Source of the DNA: an uncultured Nioella sp.
GTDB lineage: Bacteria; Pseudomonadota; Alphaproteobacteria; Rhodobacterales; Rhodobacteraceae
NCBI GenBank assembly: GCA_947495575.1
Contig: CANLZL010000010.1
Coordinates: forward strand, 1-51,223
Length of the DNA: 51,223 nucleotides
Reading direction: 5' to 3'
Shown here: piece by piece, positions 44,375-51,223 of the stretch
Layout of the letters: each line of letters opens with the position of its first letter
Position numbering within the stretch: the first letter of the stretch is position 1
The notes under the pieces: model-generated
Databases searched by the model: none
What the model was told of the DNA's origin: nothing
Seen by the model: the letters and a program-made list of their open reading frames with translations, nothing else
Translations under genes and position numbers: made by a program

Positions 44375-46111
44375 ATGAGCATAGCGTCGGATATCGGCAG
44401 TCCAGCCAATCGTCGGTCTGACGCCGGCGACTCAGAAATTGTTCTGGGTGAGGACTGGGACCGCCCCGCCGGGGCGGTCGAAAGCGAGCTTAGGGATGCC
44501 CGGGCACGACGCAGCATGTTTTCGCTGCGTGGCTCGCCCTTGGCGCGCAAGATCATTGTTTTCAATCTTTTGGTGCTCGTCATTTTGGTGGCGGGCGTCT
44601 TGTTATCGAACAGCTCTCGCGACAGTCTGATTTCGCAGCGTGAACATGCATTGGCTATGGAATCCCAAATGATCGCCGAAGTGTTCGAGGCGAGCCTGCC
44701 GCGAACCGCGCCCGGTAACCTGATCACCCGGGATGGAATTGACCCGGAAGAGGTTCTGAGCCGCATCGGGCGCGCTGATGACAGCGAAGTGCTGATTTTT
44801 GCGCCGGACCAAACTCTGGTGGCCTCCAGTCGCACGGTCGACGCCACACCGGCCCGCCCGATCGAGGGCGCAACAGATCTTGTTTCCGGTGAAAACCCCT
44901 TCACCAGTTGGTTGACCAGCGTTTGGGAGGGGCTGTCACGGCTTCTGTCGGGTGGTTCAACACAGGACCAACCGGCCGACTTGGATGCACTGGCCGCAGA
45001 CCTTGTTTTGCCGGCCCTGCAAGGCAGCACAGTTGTCGAGCAAGTCACTAGCGTGGATGGGACCCGATTTGTCGTGGTATCTCCGATTGAGGCCTCCAAC
45101 GGCATGATCGGAGCGGTAGCCATCATCGCTTCCGCCGCAGAAATTGATCAGCTGGTTGGCGTTGAGCGTGAGCAAGTGCTGCAAATGTTTGTCATTGCGC
45201 TATTGGTTGCGTTTGGGTTGAGCCTGCTATTGGCATCTACCATTGCCAATCCATTGGCCGATTTGGCGGCTGCGGCAGAACTCGGCCGTGATAAGAACGC
45301 CCGCAAGATGAGCCCTACACGTGTTCGTATCCCGGACCTCACTGGACGCCCCGATGAAATCGGCCGCCTGTCGGGCGCGCTGCGCGGGATGGTGTCGGCA
45401 CTTTATGATCGCATTGATTCCAATGAACAATTTGCGGCCGACGTGGCACATGAGATCAAGAACCCACTTGCGTCGCTCCGCTCAGCGGTAGGCACCATGC
45501 GGTTGGCGCGAAACGAGGATCAGCGGACGCGCCTATTGGATGTCATTGACCACGATGTGCGTCGCCTTGACCGCTTGGTGTCAGATATTTCCAACGCATC
45601 ACGGCTGGATTCCGAACTGGTGAAAGAGGAAGCCGAAGAGTTTGACCTGATCCGGATGCTTGGCCATTTGACAGAGTTCCACGCCGAAGATTCCGAGACC
45701 AAGGAGATTGAATTCATTTCAGACCTGCCCCAGGAGCCGGTGCGCGTTCATGGTCTTGAAGGTCGATTGGCGCAGGTCTTTGTCAACCTTATCACCAATG
45801 CAATTTCCTTCTGCGAAGCGGGCGATGCGGTGCGCGTCTGGGCCCGACAGCGTGATAATCGCGTCCTGATCGTGGTTGAGGATACTGGGCCGGGCATCCC
45901 AGAAGAGGCGCTAACCAAAGTGTTCAATCGCTTCTATTCAGAGCGTCCGGTGCAACAGTTTGGCGACCACTCGGGGCTGGGACTTGCGATTTCAAAGCAG
46001 ATCGTCGAGGCGCATGGCGGAGTGATCTGGGCCGAAAACATTAGGCCCACAGAAGCCGATATCACCTCTGATCCGCTTGGTGCCCGTTTTGTTGTCGGTC
46101 TGCCGTTGTGA
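44375..46111 (+). CDS. chvG: Sensor histidine kinase ChvG (ExoS)
   Basis: A 578-residue inner-membrane sensor. After a cytoplasmic stretch come a first helix near 60-78 (IIVFNLLVLVILVAGVLLS), a periplasmic sensor domain of about 190 residues, a second helix near 270-290 and a HAMP linker. The kinase then has the phosphorylation box FAADVAHEIKNPLASLRSAV, N-box NLITNAISFCEAGD, G1 DTGPGIPEEA and G2 GLGLAISKQIVEAHGG. It is preceded without a gap by chvI. In rhizobia a periplasmic repressor, ExoR, partners ChvG; no exoR gene is in this window. Confidence 0.95.
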   Translation: MSIASDIGSPANRRSDAGDSEIVLGEDWDRPAGAVESELRDARARRSMFSLRGSPLARKIIVFNLLVLVILVAGVLLSNSSRDSLISQREHALAMESQMIAEVFEASLPRTAPGNLITRDGIDPEEVLSRIGRADDSEVLIFAPDQTLVASSRTVDATPARPIEGATDLVSGENPFTSWLTSVWEGLSRLLSGGSTQDQPADLDALAADLVLPALQGSTVVEQVTSVDGTRFVVVSPIEASNGMIGAVAIIASAAEIDQLVGVEREQVLQMFVIALLVAFGLSLLLASTIANPLADLAAAAELGRDKNARKMSPTRVRIPDLTGRPDEIGRLSGALRGMVSALYDRIDSNEQFAADVAHEIKNPLASLRSAVGTMRLARNEDQRTRLLDVIDHDVRRLDRLVSDISNASRLDSELVKEEAEEFDLIRMLGHLTEFHAEDSETKEIEFISDLPQEPVRVHGLEGRLAQVFVNLITNAISFCEAGDAVRVWARQRDNRVLIVVEDTGPGIPEEALTKVFNRFYSERPVQQFGDHSGLGLAISKQIVEAHGGVIWAENIRPTEADITSDPLGARFVVGLPL

Positions 46112-46115
46112 CGTG

Positions 46116-46571
46116 ATGGCACCCGACAAAGTTCTTTATGACTATAGTGAGCCCGCCAGCGATGGCGGGCTTTTCTGTCGTGGAACTGCTATTGTTTTGG
46201 CTGATCGCGGGGCCCTTTTTCTTGGCCCGTCGGGTGCGGGAAAATCTAAACTCGCCTTGGAGATGATGACTATGGGCGCCGGCTTGATCGGGGATGACGC
46301 CGTTTGGATCGACGCCGCGAACGGCCTTAGCTTTTCAGCGGAACACGTGAAGCGGATCGAGGCGCGCGGCCTGGGTATCCTGAACGCCGATGGCCCGCCT
46401 GAAGCCCCCCTGTCCGTTATCGTCGATCTTGCCCGCGCCGAGGCGCAGCGTTTGCCAGAGAGGCGTTTGGCAGCCGCTCCAGGCGGGGCAGTCCCCTTGA
46501 TCTGCGGCAAAGCTCATACTTTTCTTGCTGCTGCGTTGCGCCAATATCTTTGCCATGGAAGGCAGGAGTAG
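46116..46571 (+). CDS. hprK: HPr kinase/phosphorylase, short alphaproteobacterial type
   Basis: A 151-residue protein corresponding only to the C-terminal kinase domain of HprK, the usual short form in alphaproteobacteria. The P-loop GPSGAGKS is at residues 37-44. AGLIGDDAVWIDAANGL and IEARGLGILNADG follow, with the signature region shortened. It phosphorylates a serine of HPr and can reverse it. ATG 46116 lies four bases after the chvG stop, and its first 20 codons include a terminator-like hairpin. The downstream rapZ, EIIA and HPr genes form its functional group. Confidence 0.9.
   Translation: MAPDKVLYDYSEPASDGGLFCRGTAIVLADRGALFLGPSGAGKSKLALEMMTMGAGLIGDDAVWIDAANGLSFSAEHVKRIEARGLGILNADGPPEAPLSVIVDLARAEAQRLPERRLAAAPGGAVPLICGKAHTFLAAALRQYLCHGRQE
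46150..46174 (+). terminator. Terminator-like hairpin inside the 5' end of hprK
   Basis: An 8-bp perfect stem, AGCCCGCC / GGCGGGCT (46150-46157 and 46164-46171), with a 6-base loop AGCGAT, is followed by TTTCTG. It falls 34 bp after the hprK start, within codons 12-20. It closely resembles the terminator sequence at the end of the window. It may work as an attenuator, or be a chance coding coincidence. Confidence 0.5.
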
Positions 46572-46577
46572 ATCGGC

Positions 46578-47477
46578 ATGCCACCCCAAACTGACATGGC
46601 TAGAGATGACACGGCGCGCATCCTCTTTGTGTCCGGACCGTCTGGTTCCGGCCGGTCAACTGCCATGCGTGCGCTGGAAGATCTTGGCTTTGAAACGATT
46701 GACAACTTGCCGCTCAGTTTGCTGCCACGTTTGTTGGACGGCCCACCACCGGGTAAGCCAATGGCGCTTGGAACCGATCCGCGCAACCGCGACTACAGCG
46801 CTCAGGCCCTGATCTCGGCCGTCGATAAGCTTAACGAAGATCCTCGTTTTCTGACCGATCTGGTCTATCTCGATTGCGCAACCGAAGTTCTGGTGCGGCG
46901 CTTTTCAGAAACGCGTCGCCGGCATCCACTTGCACCCGAGGATCGTCCCATTTTGGGGATTGAGCTAGAGCGGGATTTACTTGCACCGGTGCGTGCGCGC
47001 GCATCGTTCCTAATCGACACGTCCGAGCTGAACGTTCATGAGTTGCGGACGGAAATGCATCGTTGGTTCGCACCGGGCGGCCAACAAAAACTGGCTCTCT
47101 CAGTTCAGTCCTTCTCTTATAAACGCGGGCTGCCGACCGGTGCTGACATGGTGTTTGATTGCCGGTTTCTGAAAAATCCGTTCTGGGAAGAACATCTTCG
47201 CAGCATGGATGGCCGCGATGCGCCCGTGCAGGACTATATTTCCACGGACGCGCGCTTCGCTCCGTTCTTGGAACAGGTTGCCGCACTTGTCGAAACTCTG
47301 TTGCCTGCCTTTCGCGACGAAGGCAAAGCACACCTGACTTTGGCTTTCGGGTGCACCGGTGGGCAACACCGGTCGGTCGCTTTGGTCGAAAATCTTGCTG
47401 GCCATCTTGCGCATGCCGGATGGCAGGTGTCTAAGAGGCATCGAGAAATTGAACGCAGGGGCGCGGGGCGACCCTGA
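46578..47477 (+). CDS. rapZ: RapZ-family nucleotide-binding protein
   Basis: A 299-residue member of the RapZ/YvcJ family, which in E. coli binds a small RNA and steers RNase E, and in other bacteria binds nucleotides with unclear roles. The P-loop is GPSGSGRST near residues 20-28, with arginine replacing the usual lysine; I recall this substitution in other Rhodobacterales. Other signatures are FETIDNLPLSLLPRLL, FSETRRRHPLAPEDRP and the C-terminal AFGCTGGQHRSVALVE. An AGGAG site precedes ATG 46578. It stands between hprK and the EIIA gene as in many proteobacteria. Confidence 0.92.
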   Translation: MPPQTDMARDDTARILFVSGPSGSGRSTAMRALEDLGFETIDNLPLSLLPRLLDGPPPGKPMALGTDPRNRDYSAQALISAVDKLNEDPRFLTDLVYLDCATEVLVRRFSETRRRHPLAPEDRPILGIELERDLLAPVRARASFLIDTSELNVHELRTEMHRWFAPGGQQKLALSVQSFSYKRGLPTGADMVFDCRFLKNPFWEEHLRSMDGRDAPVQDYISTDARFAPFLEQVAALVETLLPAFRDEGKAHLTLAFGCTGGQHRSVALVENLAGHLAHAGWQVSKRHREIERRGAGRP

Positions 47478-47496
47478 AATAGCGGAGAGTGTCGGA

Positions 47497-47889
47497 TTGA
47501 TCGGCATCGTCATTGTCGCACATGGGGGCTTAGCGCGAGAGATGCTGCATGCTGTAGAGCATGTGGTAGGTCGCCAGCCGGGCATGTTGGCAATCTCAAT
47601 CGGGGCCGAGGATGACCGCAGCCGTCGCCAGCGCGAGATTTGCGATGCGGCCGATATGGTTGATGACGGCAGCGGCGTGGTGGTTGTCACGGATATGTTC
47701 GGCGGTTCGCCATCCAACTTGTCGCTGCGTGCCTGCCGCCCCTCTAATCGCAAGATTATGACGGGAATGAACCTTCCCATGCTGGTCAAGCTGGCCAAAT
47801 CCAGAAACTTGGTGGTTGATGAGGCCGTGGCGCGCGCCACTGAGGCCGGGCGCCGCTATATCAACAGTTTTGACGGAGCGCCGGAATGA
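47497..47889 (+). CDS. PTS EIIA component, mannose-family
   Basis: A 130-residue EIIA(Man)-type domain. The phosphorylation histidine is H9 in MIGIVIVAHGGLAREMLHAV, and VVVVTDMFGGSPSNLSLRAC contains the family's second signature. The start is a TTG at 47497, with GGAGAG seven bases ahead; no ATG or GTG gives the same N-terminus. With HPr, but no IIB or IIC transporter genes beside it, it probably acts in regulation rather than sugar uptake, as in rhizobia. It overlaps the HPr gene by 4 bp. Confidence 0.92.
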   Translation: MIGIVIVAHGGLAREMLHAVEHVVGRQPGMLAISIGAEDDRSRRQREICDAADMVDDGSGVVVVTDMFGGSPSNLSLRACRPSNRKIMTGMNLPMLVKLAKSRNLVVDEAVARATEAGRRYINSFDGAPE

Positions 47890-48161
47890 GTACAGTCAAA
47901 CGCCATTTGGACATTGTAAATGTGAAGGGGCTGCATGCCCGCGCCTCGGCCAAGTTTGTTGAAGTGGTCGAAGATCATGACGCAGAGGCAACCGTTTACA
48001 AGGATGGGCTAAGTGCCGCCGGTGACTCAATTATGGGCCTTTTGATGTTGGCAGGCTCAATGGGAACCACTATTGAGGTCGAGACCAGCGGGGCCGAAGC
48101 CGAAAAGCTGGCCGAGGCACTAACTGCACTTGTTGCTGATAAATTCGGCGAAGGCATGTAG
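47886..48161 (+). CDS. ptsH: Phosphocarrier protein HPr
   Basis: A 91-residue HPr. The phosphorylation histidine is H17 in VKGLHARASAKFVEVV. The regulatory serine is S48 in AAGDSIMGLLMLAGSMG, the site expected for the adjacent HprK. The start lies within the EIIA stop (ATGA). The operon lacks PTS enzyme I in this window, so EI must be encoded elsewhere. HPr and EIIA here would form a regulatory relay beside ChvG-ChvI and PckA. Confidence 0.96.
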   Translation: MSTVKRHLDIVNVKGLHARASAKFVEVVEDHDAEATVYKDGLSAAGDSIMGLLMLAGSMGTTIEVETSGAEAEKLAEALTALVADKFGEGM

Positions 48162-48203
48162 AGTAGAAGCCTAAGCGATGCCGAAACCGGGGGAATATAC
48201 GCG

Positions 48204-49103
48204 TTGACCGATATCACAACGCCAAACCGATCCACGCAGAGCCCTGCGCAGGACAAGAGACAGGACGTGGTTTATGACCGCGCCAGCCTGACCTATTCGG
48301 ACACGTTCTCAAATCCTGTCGTGCGTAGCTTTGTCAGCGGCATGGAATGGCTGACGGGCAAAATCACCATAATTCGCCGCGTCCGTGCCTTTGAGAAAAT
48401 GGGCGCTCCGGAAGGGCAGGCCTTCTGGCCGGCCACGATGAAGGCTATGGGGATCGAGCTTCAGACTCCGCAAGAGCAACTGGACCGAATCCCAGCCGAA
48501 GGCCCTGTCGTTTTGGTTGCCAATCATCCCCATGGGCTGGTTGATGGTATGATCCTGGCAGACCTCATCGGTCGGCGGCGCGACGACTATCGCATTCTCA
48601 CCCGCGCGTTGTTGACTGGCATTGACGAAAGCGCCGCAAGCTACATGATCCCGGTGCCCTTTCCTCATCAGGAAGACGCACAACGCGAGATGATCCGTAT
48701 GCGGGCCGCCGCTATGGAACACTTGGCAAAAAACGGTTTGATCGCTCTATTCCCATCAGGTGTTGTCGCAACATCTAAAACAGCCTTTGGCCCCGTGATC
48801 GAAGCGGAATGGAATGTCTTTACGGCCAAGATGATCCGGAAGTCCGGCGCCACGATTGTGCCGTTGTATTTTCAAGGGACCAATTCACGGGCCTATCAAA
48901 TCGCCAACTCAATTTCGGCGATCTTGCGCCAAGGGCTTCTGATTCATGAAGTTGTCAAAGCGTTCGACAAGCCGCAGGCCCCGATTATCGGGCACCCAAT
49001 CACCCCGGACGAGTGGGAAGAGCGGATTAAGAAACCGCGCGAGTTTATGGCGTGGCTGCGCGACCGCACATTGTCACTGAAAGACAACCCTGATCAGCAC
49101 TAG
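48204..49103 (+). CDS. Lysophospholipid acyltransferase-family protein
   Basis: A 299-residue protein with a PlsC-like domain. The catalytic motif is NHPHGLVDGM, where the HxxxxD histidine and aspartate are present, and IALFPSGVVAT corresponds to the acceptor-binding loop. It is longer than the PlsC at 7063-7788 by an N-terminal region of about 100 residues. A TTG at 48204 with a GGGGGA site starts the frame. Some acyltransferases of this type make ornithine lipids or modify lyso-lipids; no partner gene is adjacent to decide. It follows the HPr gene by 42 bp. Confidence 0.8.
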   Translation: MTDITTPNRSTQSPAQDKRQDVVYDRASLTYSDTFSNPVVRSFVSGMEWLTGKITIIRRVRAFEKMGAPEGQAFWPATMKAMGIELQTPQEQLDRIPAEGPVVLVANHPHGLVDGMILADLIGRRRDDYRILTRALLTGIDESAASYMIPVPFPHQEDAQREMIRMRAAAMEHLAKNGLIALFPSGVVATSKTAFGPVIEAEWNVFTAKMIRKSGATIVPLYFQGTNSRAYQIANSISAILRQGLLIHEVVKAFDKPQAPIIGHPITPDEWEERIKKPREFMAWLRDRTLSLKDNPDQH

Positions 49104-49202
49104 CGAAATTCTGTTTTGCGATGCCTTCAGCCCGCCAAGAACTCTCGTCCCGGATCTCCAGCTTTGGTTCGATAGCAAATAGCGCTTTCGGGAGACGCCA
49201 GA

Positions 49203-50078
49203 TCAGCGTGTTGGCAGCGGAGTTTCGCCGCGATAATCATAAAAGCCACGATCCGTCTTTCGACCGAGCCACCCGGCCTCAACATATTTTGTAAGCAGAG
49301 GGCAGGGGCGGTATTTCGTATCGGCCAGCCCGTCATGCAACACGTTCATGATTGCAAGACAGGTGTCCAGGCCAATGAAATCGGCCAGTTCTAGCGGGCC
49401 CATCGGGTGATTGGCGCCAAGCTTCATGGATTCGTCGATGGATTTCACACTGCCGACACCCTCGTAGAGCGTATAGACGGCCTCGTTTATCATCGGCATC
49501 AGGATGCGGTTTACAATAAAGGCTGGGAAGTCTTCGGCACTGGCCGCGGTTTTCCCAAGACGTTCGACCACTTCAAGGCAGGCCGCAAAGGTCGGCTCAT
49601 CGGTGGCAATACCTCGGATAAGCTCAACCAATTGCATGATTGGAACTGGGTTCATGAAGTGAAACCCCATGAACTTTTCAGGCCGGTCGGTGCGGCTGGC
49701 CAGGCGCGTAATTGAAATCGAAGAGGTGTTCGACGTCAGAATCGTATGCGGCTTGAGATGCGGAAGCAGGTCTTCGAAGATTGCTTGTTTGATGGTTTCG
49801 CGTTCAGTTGCGGCTTCGATGATCAGGTCCGATGGGCCAATTTCGGCCAGTTTCAAGGTAGTCGAGATCCGGCCCATCGCGGCGGCCCGATCCGATTCAG
49901 ATATCTTTTCCCGCACAACTTGGCGTTCGAGGTTGCGGTCGATAAGGGCCAGGGCCTTGGTCAGGCTGTCTTGAGAAATATCATTGATAACAACATCATA
50001 TCCCGCCAGCGCACAGACATGGGCAATGCCGTTGCCCATTTGGCCTGCGCCAACGATTCCGATCTTCTGAATGCTCAT
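49203..50078 (-). CDS. 3-hydroxybutyryl-CoA dehydrogenase
   Basis: A 291-residue NAD(P)-dependent dehydrogenase of the HBDH/PaaH type, interconverting 3-hydroxybutyryl-CoA and acetoacetyl-CoA. The Rossmann motif is IGIVGAGQMGNGIAHVCA. The catalytic histidine-glutamate region includes GFHFMNPVPIMQLVELI and the ILTSNTSSISI motif, and the C-terminal helical domain has NHPMGPLELADFIGLDT. ATG 50078 gives this N-terminus after an AAGG site. EtfA lies just beyond the DUF6473 gene, a neighbourhood shared by many Rhodobacterales. Confidence 0.95.
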   Translation of the reverse strand: MSIQKIGIVGAGQMGNGIAHVCALAGYDVVINDISQDSLTKALALIDRNLERQVVREKISESDRAAAMGRISTTLKLAEIGPSDLIIEAATERETIKQAIFEDLLPHLKPHTILTSNTSSISITRLASRTDRPEKFMGFHFMNPVPIMQLVELIRGIATDEPTFAACLEVVERLGKTAASAEDFPAFIVNRILMPMINEAVYTLYEGVGSVKSIDESMKLGANHPMGPLELADFIGLDTCLAIMNVLHDGLADTKYRPCPLLTKYVEAGWLGRKTDRGFYDYRGETPLPTR

Positions 50079-50103
50079 TTTGCCCACCTTCACCCGCGTT
50101 TCG

Positions 50104-50114
50104 TTGCGCCGCAG
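50104..50114. promoter_or_regulatory. TTGCG-N-CGCAA-like element upstream of the 3-hydroxybutyryl-CoA dehydrogenase gene
   Basis: TTGCGCCGCAG, one mismatch from the ETF-QO palindrome, 26 bp upstream of the gene start. A second partial copy (TTGCGACGAA on the minus strand) lies at 50173-50182. At only 26 bp from the start codon it would overlap the transcript start, suiting a repressor. Inference only. Confidence 0.3.
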
Positions 50115-50261
50115 CATAGGCGCGCGGGGCCCGTTCTTACAAGCGCAAAGCACCGGGCAGATTGTTGGAAAATTCGTCGCAAAATGCGCCTTTAGCTCTT
50201 TGGCAAGGGGATTGTCGCAGCGTGGGCGCAGGGTGAGTCGTCAATTAGGTGGGATGTTAAA

Positions 50262-51086
50262 ATGAGCTATGCACAAATGGGCCGCAGGGCCCTTGATTAT
50301 GAACCATGCCAATACCCCGGATCACAGATGGTGTTTCGCGGGCCGCAGATTGATCCGCTGGACGAGTTTGTCCTTTGCCTGGGCGGGTCAGAGACTTTTG
50401 GGAAATATACTCCAGACCCGTTTCCGGATCGACTGGCGGATCGAATTGGGAAGCCGGTGGTAAATATGGGGGCAATGAATGCCGGGTTGGACCTGTTCAT
50501 AAACGACCCGGCCATTGCGTCGGCCCTGGACCGGGCCGATGCGGTGGTTTTGCAGATACCTGGGGCGGCGAATATGTCGAACCGGTTCTTCACAGTGCAT
50601 CCACGCCGCAACGACCGGTTTCTGAAAGCGTCAAACAAGATGCGACAGATATATCATGACCTGGATTTCACGGAGTTTCACTTTACCCGGCACATGCTGA
50701 CCGCGCTGCGACATCAGTCAGAGGAACGGTTTGCGCTGGTTATCGCAGAGTTGCGAACAGCATGGCGGGCGCGGATGGCCCTGCTCTTGGACCGCATCAA
50801 CGCACCGGTTCATTTGCTCTGGCTGTCACAACGTGCACCCGAGGATGATCCGGTAAACGAAGAAGGGTTGGGGTATGATCCCCTGTTTGTCACCCGGCAC
50901 ATGGTTGATGAAATCGCACCATTTGCCGCATCAATGACCATTTCAATCTGGAATGACAAGCGCGTGCCAGATCAACGCGGTTTAACCTATTCCAAAGGGG
51001 AAGAAGCGGCAGCGCGGTTAATGCCTGGGCCACGGGATCATGAGCGGGTTAGCCAGGAGCTGGCACAGCTTCTGTGTACCACATAA
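50262..51086 (+). CDS. DUF6473 family protein
   Basis: A 274-residue protein beginning MSYAQMGRRALDYEPCQYPG. It has FRGPQIDPLDEFVLCLGGSE near residue 25, VVNMGAMNAGLDLFINDPAI and VVLQIPGAANMSNRFFTVHP, resembling DUF6473 proteins of Rhodobacterales. The order GGSETFG, then GAMNAG, then PGA is reminiscent of an SGNH-hydrolase-like or sulfotransferase-associated fold, but I cannot confirm a catalytic triad. The function is unknown. A strong terminator follows. Confidence 0.72.
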   Translation: MSYAQMGRRALDYEPCQYPGSQMVFRGPQIDPLDEFVLCLGGSETFGKYTPDPFPDRLADRIGKPVVNMGAMNAGLDLFINDPAIASALDRADAVVLQIPGAANMSNRFFTVHPRRNDRFLKASNKMRQIYHDLDFTEFHFTRHMLTALRHQSEERFALVIAELRTAWRARMALLLDRINAPVHLLWLSQRAPEDDPVNEEGLGYDPLFVTRHMVDEIAPFAASMTISIWNDKRVPDQRGLTYSKGEEAAARLMPGPRDHERVSQELAQLLCTT

Positions 51087-51088
51087 AA

Positions 51089-51113
51089 AAAGCCCGCCGT
51101 TACGGCGGGCTTT
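51089..51113. terminator. Bidirectional intrinsic terminator between the DUF6473 gene and etfA
   Basis: A perfect 11-bp inverted repeat, AAAGCCCGCCG / CGGCGGGCTTT, with a three-base loop is flanked by an A-run (51085-51091) and a T-rich stretch. It can terminate transcription from both sides, fitting the convergent gene ends. Confidence 0.9.
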
Positions 51114-51136
51114 CTCCATTCTGGTTTGTCTAGGCC

Positions 51137-51223
51137 TCAGTCGAGTTTCTCGATGAGTTCTGGGACTGCATTGAAGAGGTCAGCGACGAGGCCGTAGTCT
51201 GCGACCTGGAAGATGGGGGCCTC
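51137..51223 (-). CDS. etfA: Electron transfer flavoprotein alpha subunit, C-terminal end (runs off the window edge)
   Basis: Only the last 28 residues are visible: EAPIFQVADYGLVADLFNAV and a tail ending in IEKLD. The IFxxADYGLVxDLF stretch is a hallmark of the EtfA C-terminus. EtfAB carries electrons from acyl-CoA dehydrogenases to ETF-QO. The remainder and etfB lie beyond the window edge. Confidence 0.93.
   Translation of the reverse strand, partial: EAPIFQVADYGLVADLFNAVPELIEKLD

Noticed and set aside
1-51223. Prophage, insertion sequence, integrase or toxin-antitoxin system
   Set aside because: No transposase, integrase, capsid or TA-type protein is visible. The NYN protein at 24074 and the XRE protein at 9697 are isolated from each other and not paired with partners of the usual kinds.
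1-51223. tRNA or rRNA genes
   Set aside because: No rRNA-like blocks and no cloverleaf with GTTCAA-type T-arms was found in the intergenic spaces, most of which are under 200 bp. I could not run a covariance search, so a tRNA in a spacer cannot be fully excluded.

Overview
This window looks like a core chromosomal segment of a marine-type alphaproteobacterium of the Rhodobacteraceae (Roseobacter/Rhodobacter group). The evidence is protein similarity plus neighbourhoods typical of that family: ftsE-ftsX-plsC, def-def-fmt, rpoZ-rsh-pdxJ-acpS-lepB-rnc-era-recO, the divergent pckA / chvI-chvG-hprK-rapZ-EIIA-HPr block, and genes of the ethylmalonyl-CoA (EMC) pathway. I see no rRNA, tRNA, CRISPR array, prophage or insertion sequence. 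Coding density is very high and both strands are used in short operons.

Layout. 1-5.3 kb: the start of ETF:ubiquinone oxidoreductase (minus), a small DUF2834 membrane protein, lysA, a large TIGR02302/DUF4175 membrane protein and, convergent, a zinc-ribbon membrane protein. 5.4-8.6 kb: ftsE-ftsX-plsC, a PPOX flavoprotein and a small membrane protein. 8.6-12.4 kb: accA, an XRE regulator, a DUF2061 protein, mcl1 (malyl-CoA/beta-methylmalyl-CoA lyase) and an NTF2-like protein. 12.4-18 kb: a MalY/PatB aminotransferase, two tandem deformylase genes (the second lacking catalytic residues), fmt, small membrane proteins, a TRIC-type channel and a fatty acid desaturase. 18.2-22.7 kb (minus): a homocysteine methyltransferase-like gene, then the ispH-tpm-lysE-methyltransferase-rnhA group. 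22.9-24.7 kb: a peroxiredoxin-like protein, a RibD/DHFR-like reductase and a NYN-domain protein.

24.8-38.2 kb is a long information-processing and envelope cluster on the plus strand: folK, rpoZ, the bifunctional (p)ppGpp enzyme rsh, a DUF2062 protein, pdxJ, four accessory genes, acpS, lepB, rnc, era, a DUF1491 protein, an alpha/beta hydrolase and recO. A secreted repeat protein and a 65-residue membrane protein interrupt it on the minus strand. 38.2-41.7 kb: two small lipoproteins, mcd ((2S)-methylsuccinyl-CoA dehydrogenase) and a TauE/SafE permease. 41.7-49.1 kb: pckA facing chvI-chvG-hprK-rapZ-EIIA(Man)-HPr and an acyltransferase. 49.2-51.2 kb: 3-hydroxybutyryl-CoA dehydrogenase, a DUF6473 protein and the C-terminal end of etfA.

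A metabolic thread links several of these genes. Mcl1 and Mcd are EMC-pathway enzymes for acetyl-CoA assimilation, 3-hydroxybutyryl-CoA dehydrogenase can work in acetoacetyl-CoA/PHB metabolism feeding it, and PckA starts gluconeogenesis from the C4 acids produced. Mcd needs ETF and ETF:ubiquinone oxidoreductase, whose genes lie at the two edges of the window. The most notable unexplained sequence signals are a helically phased 22-bp repeat array between pckA and chvI, a tandem deformylase paralogue with two catalytic substitutions, a terminator-like hairpin inside the 5' end of hprK, and a loosely shared TTGCG-N-CGCAA-type element upstream of ETF-QO, mcd, hbd and mcl1. I found no clear evidence of a wholly new multi-gene system.
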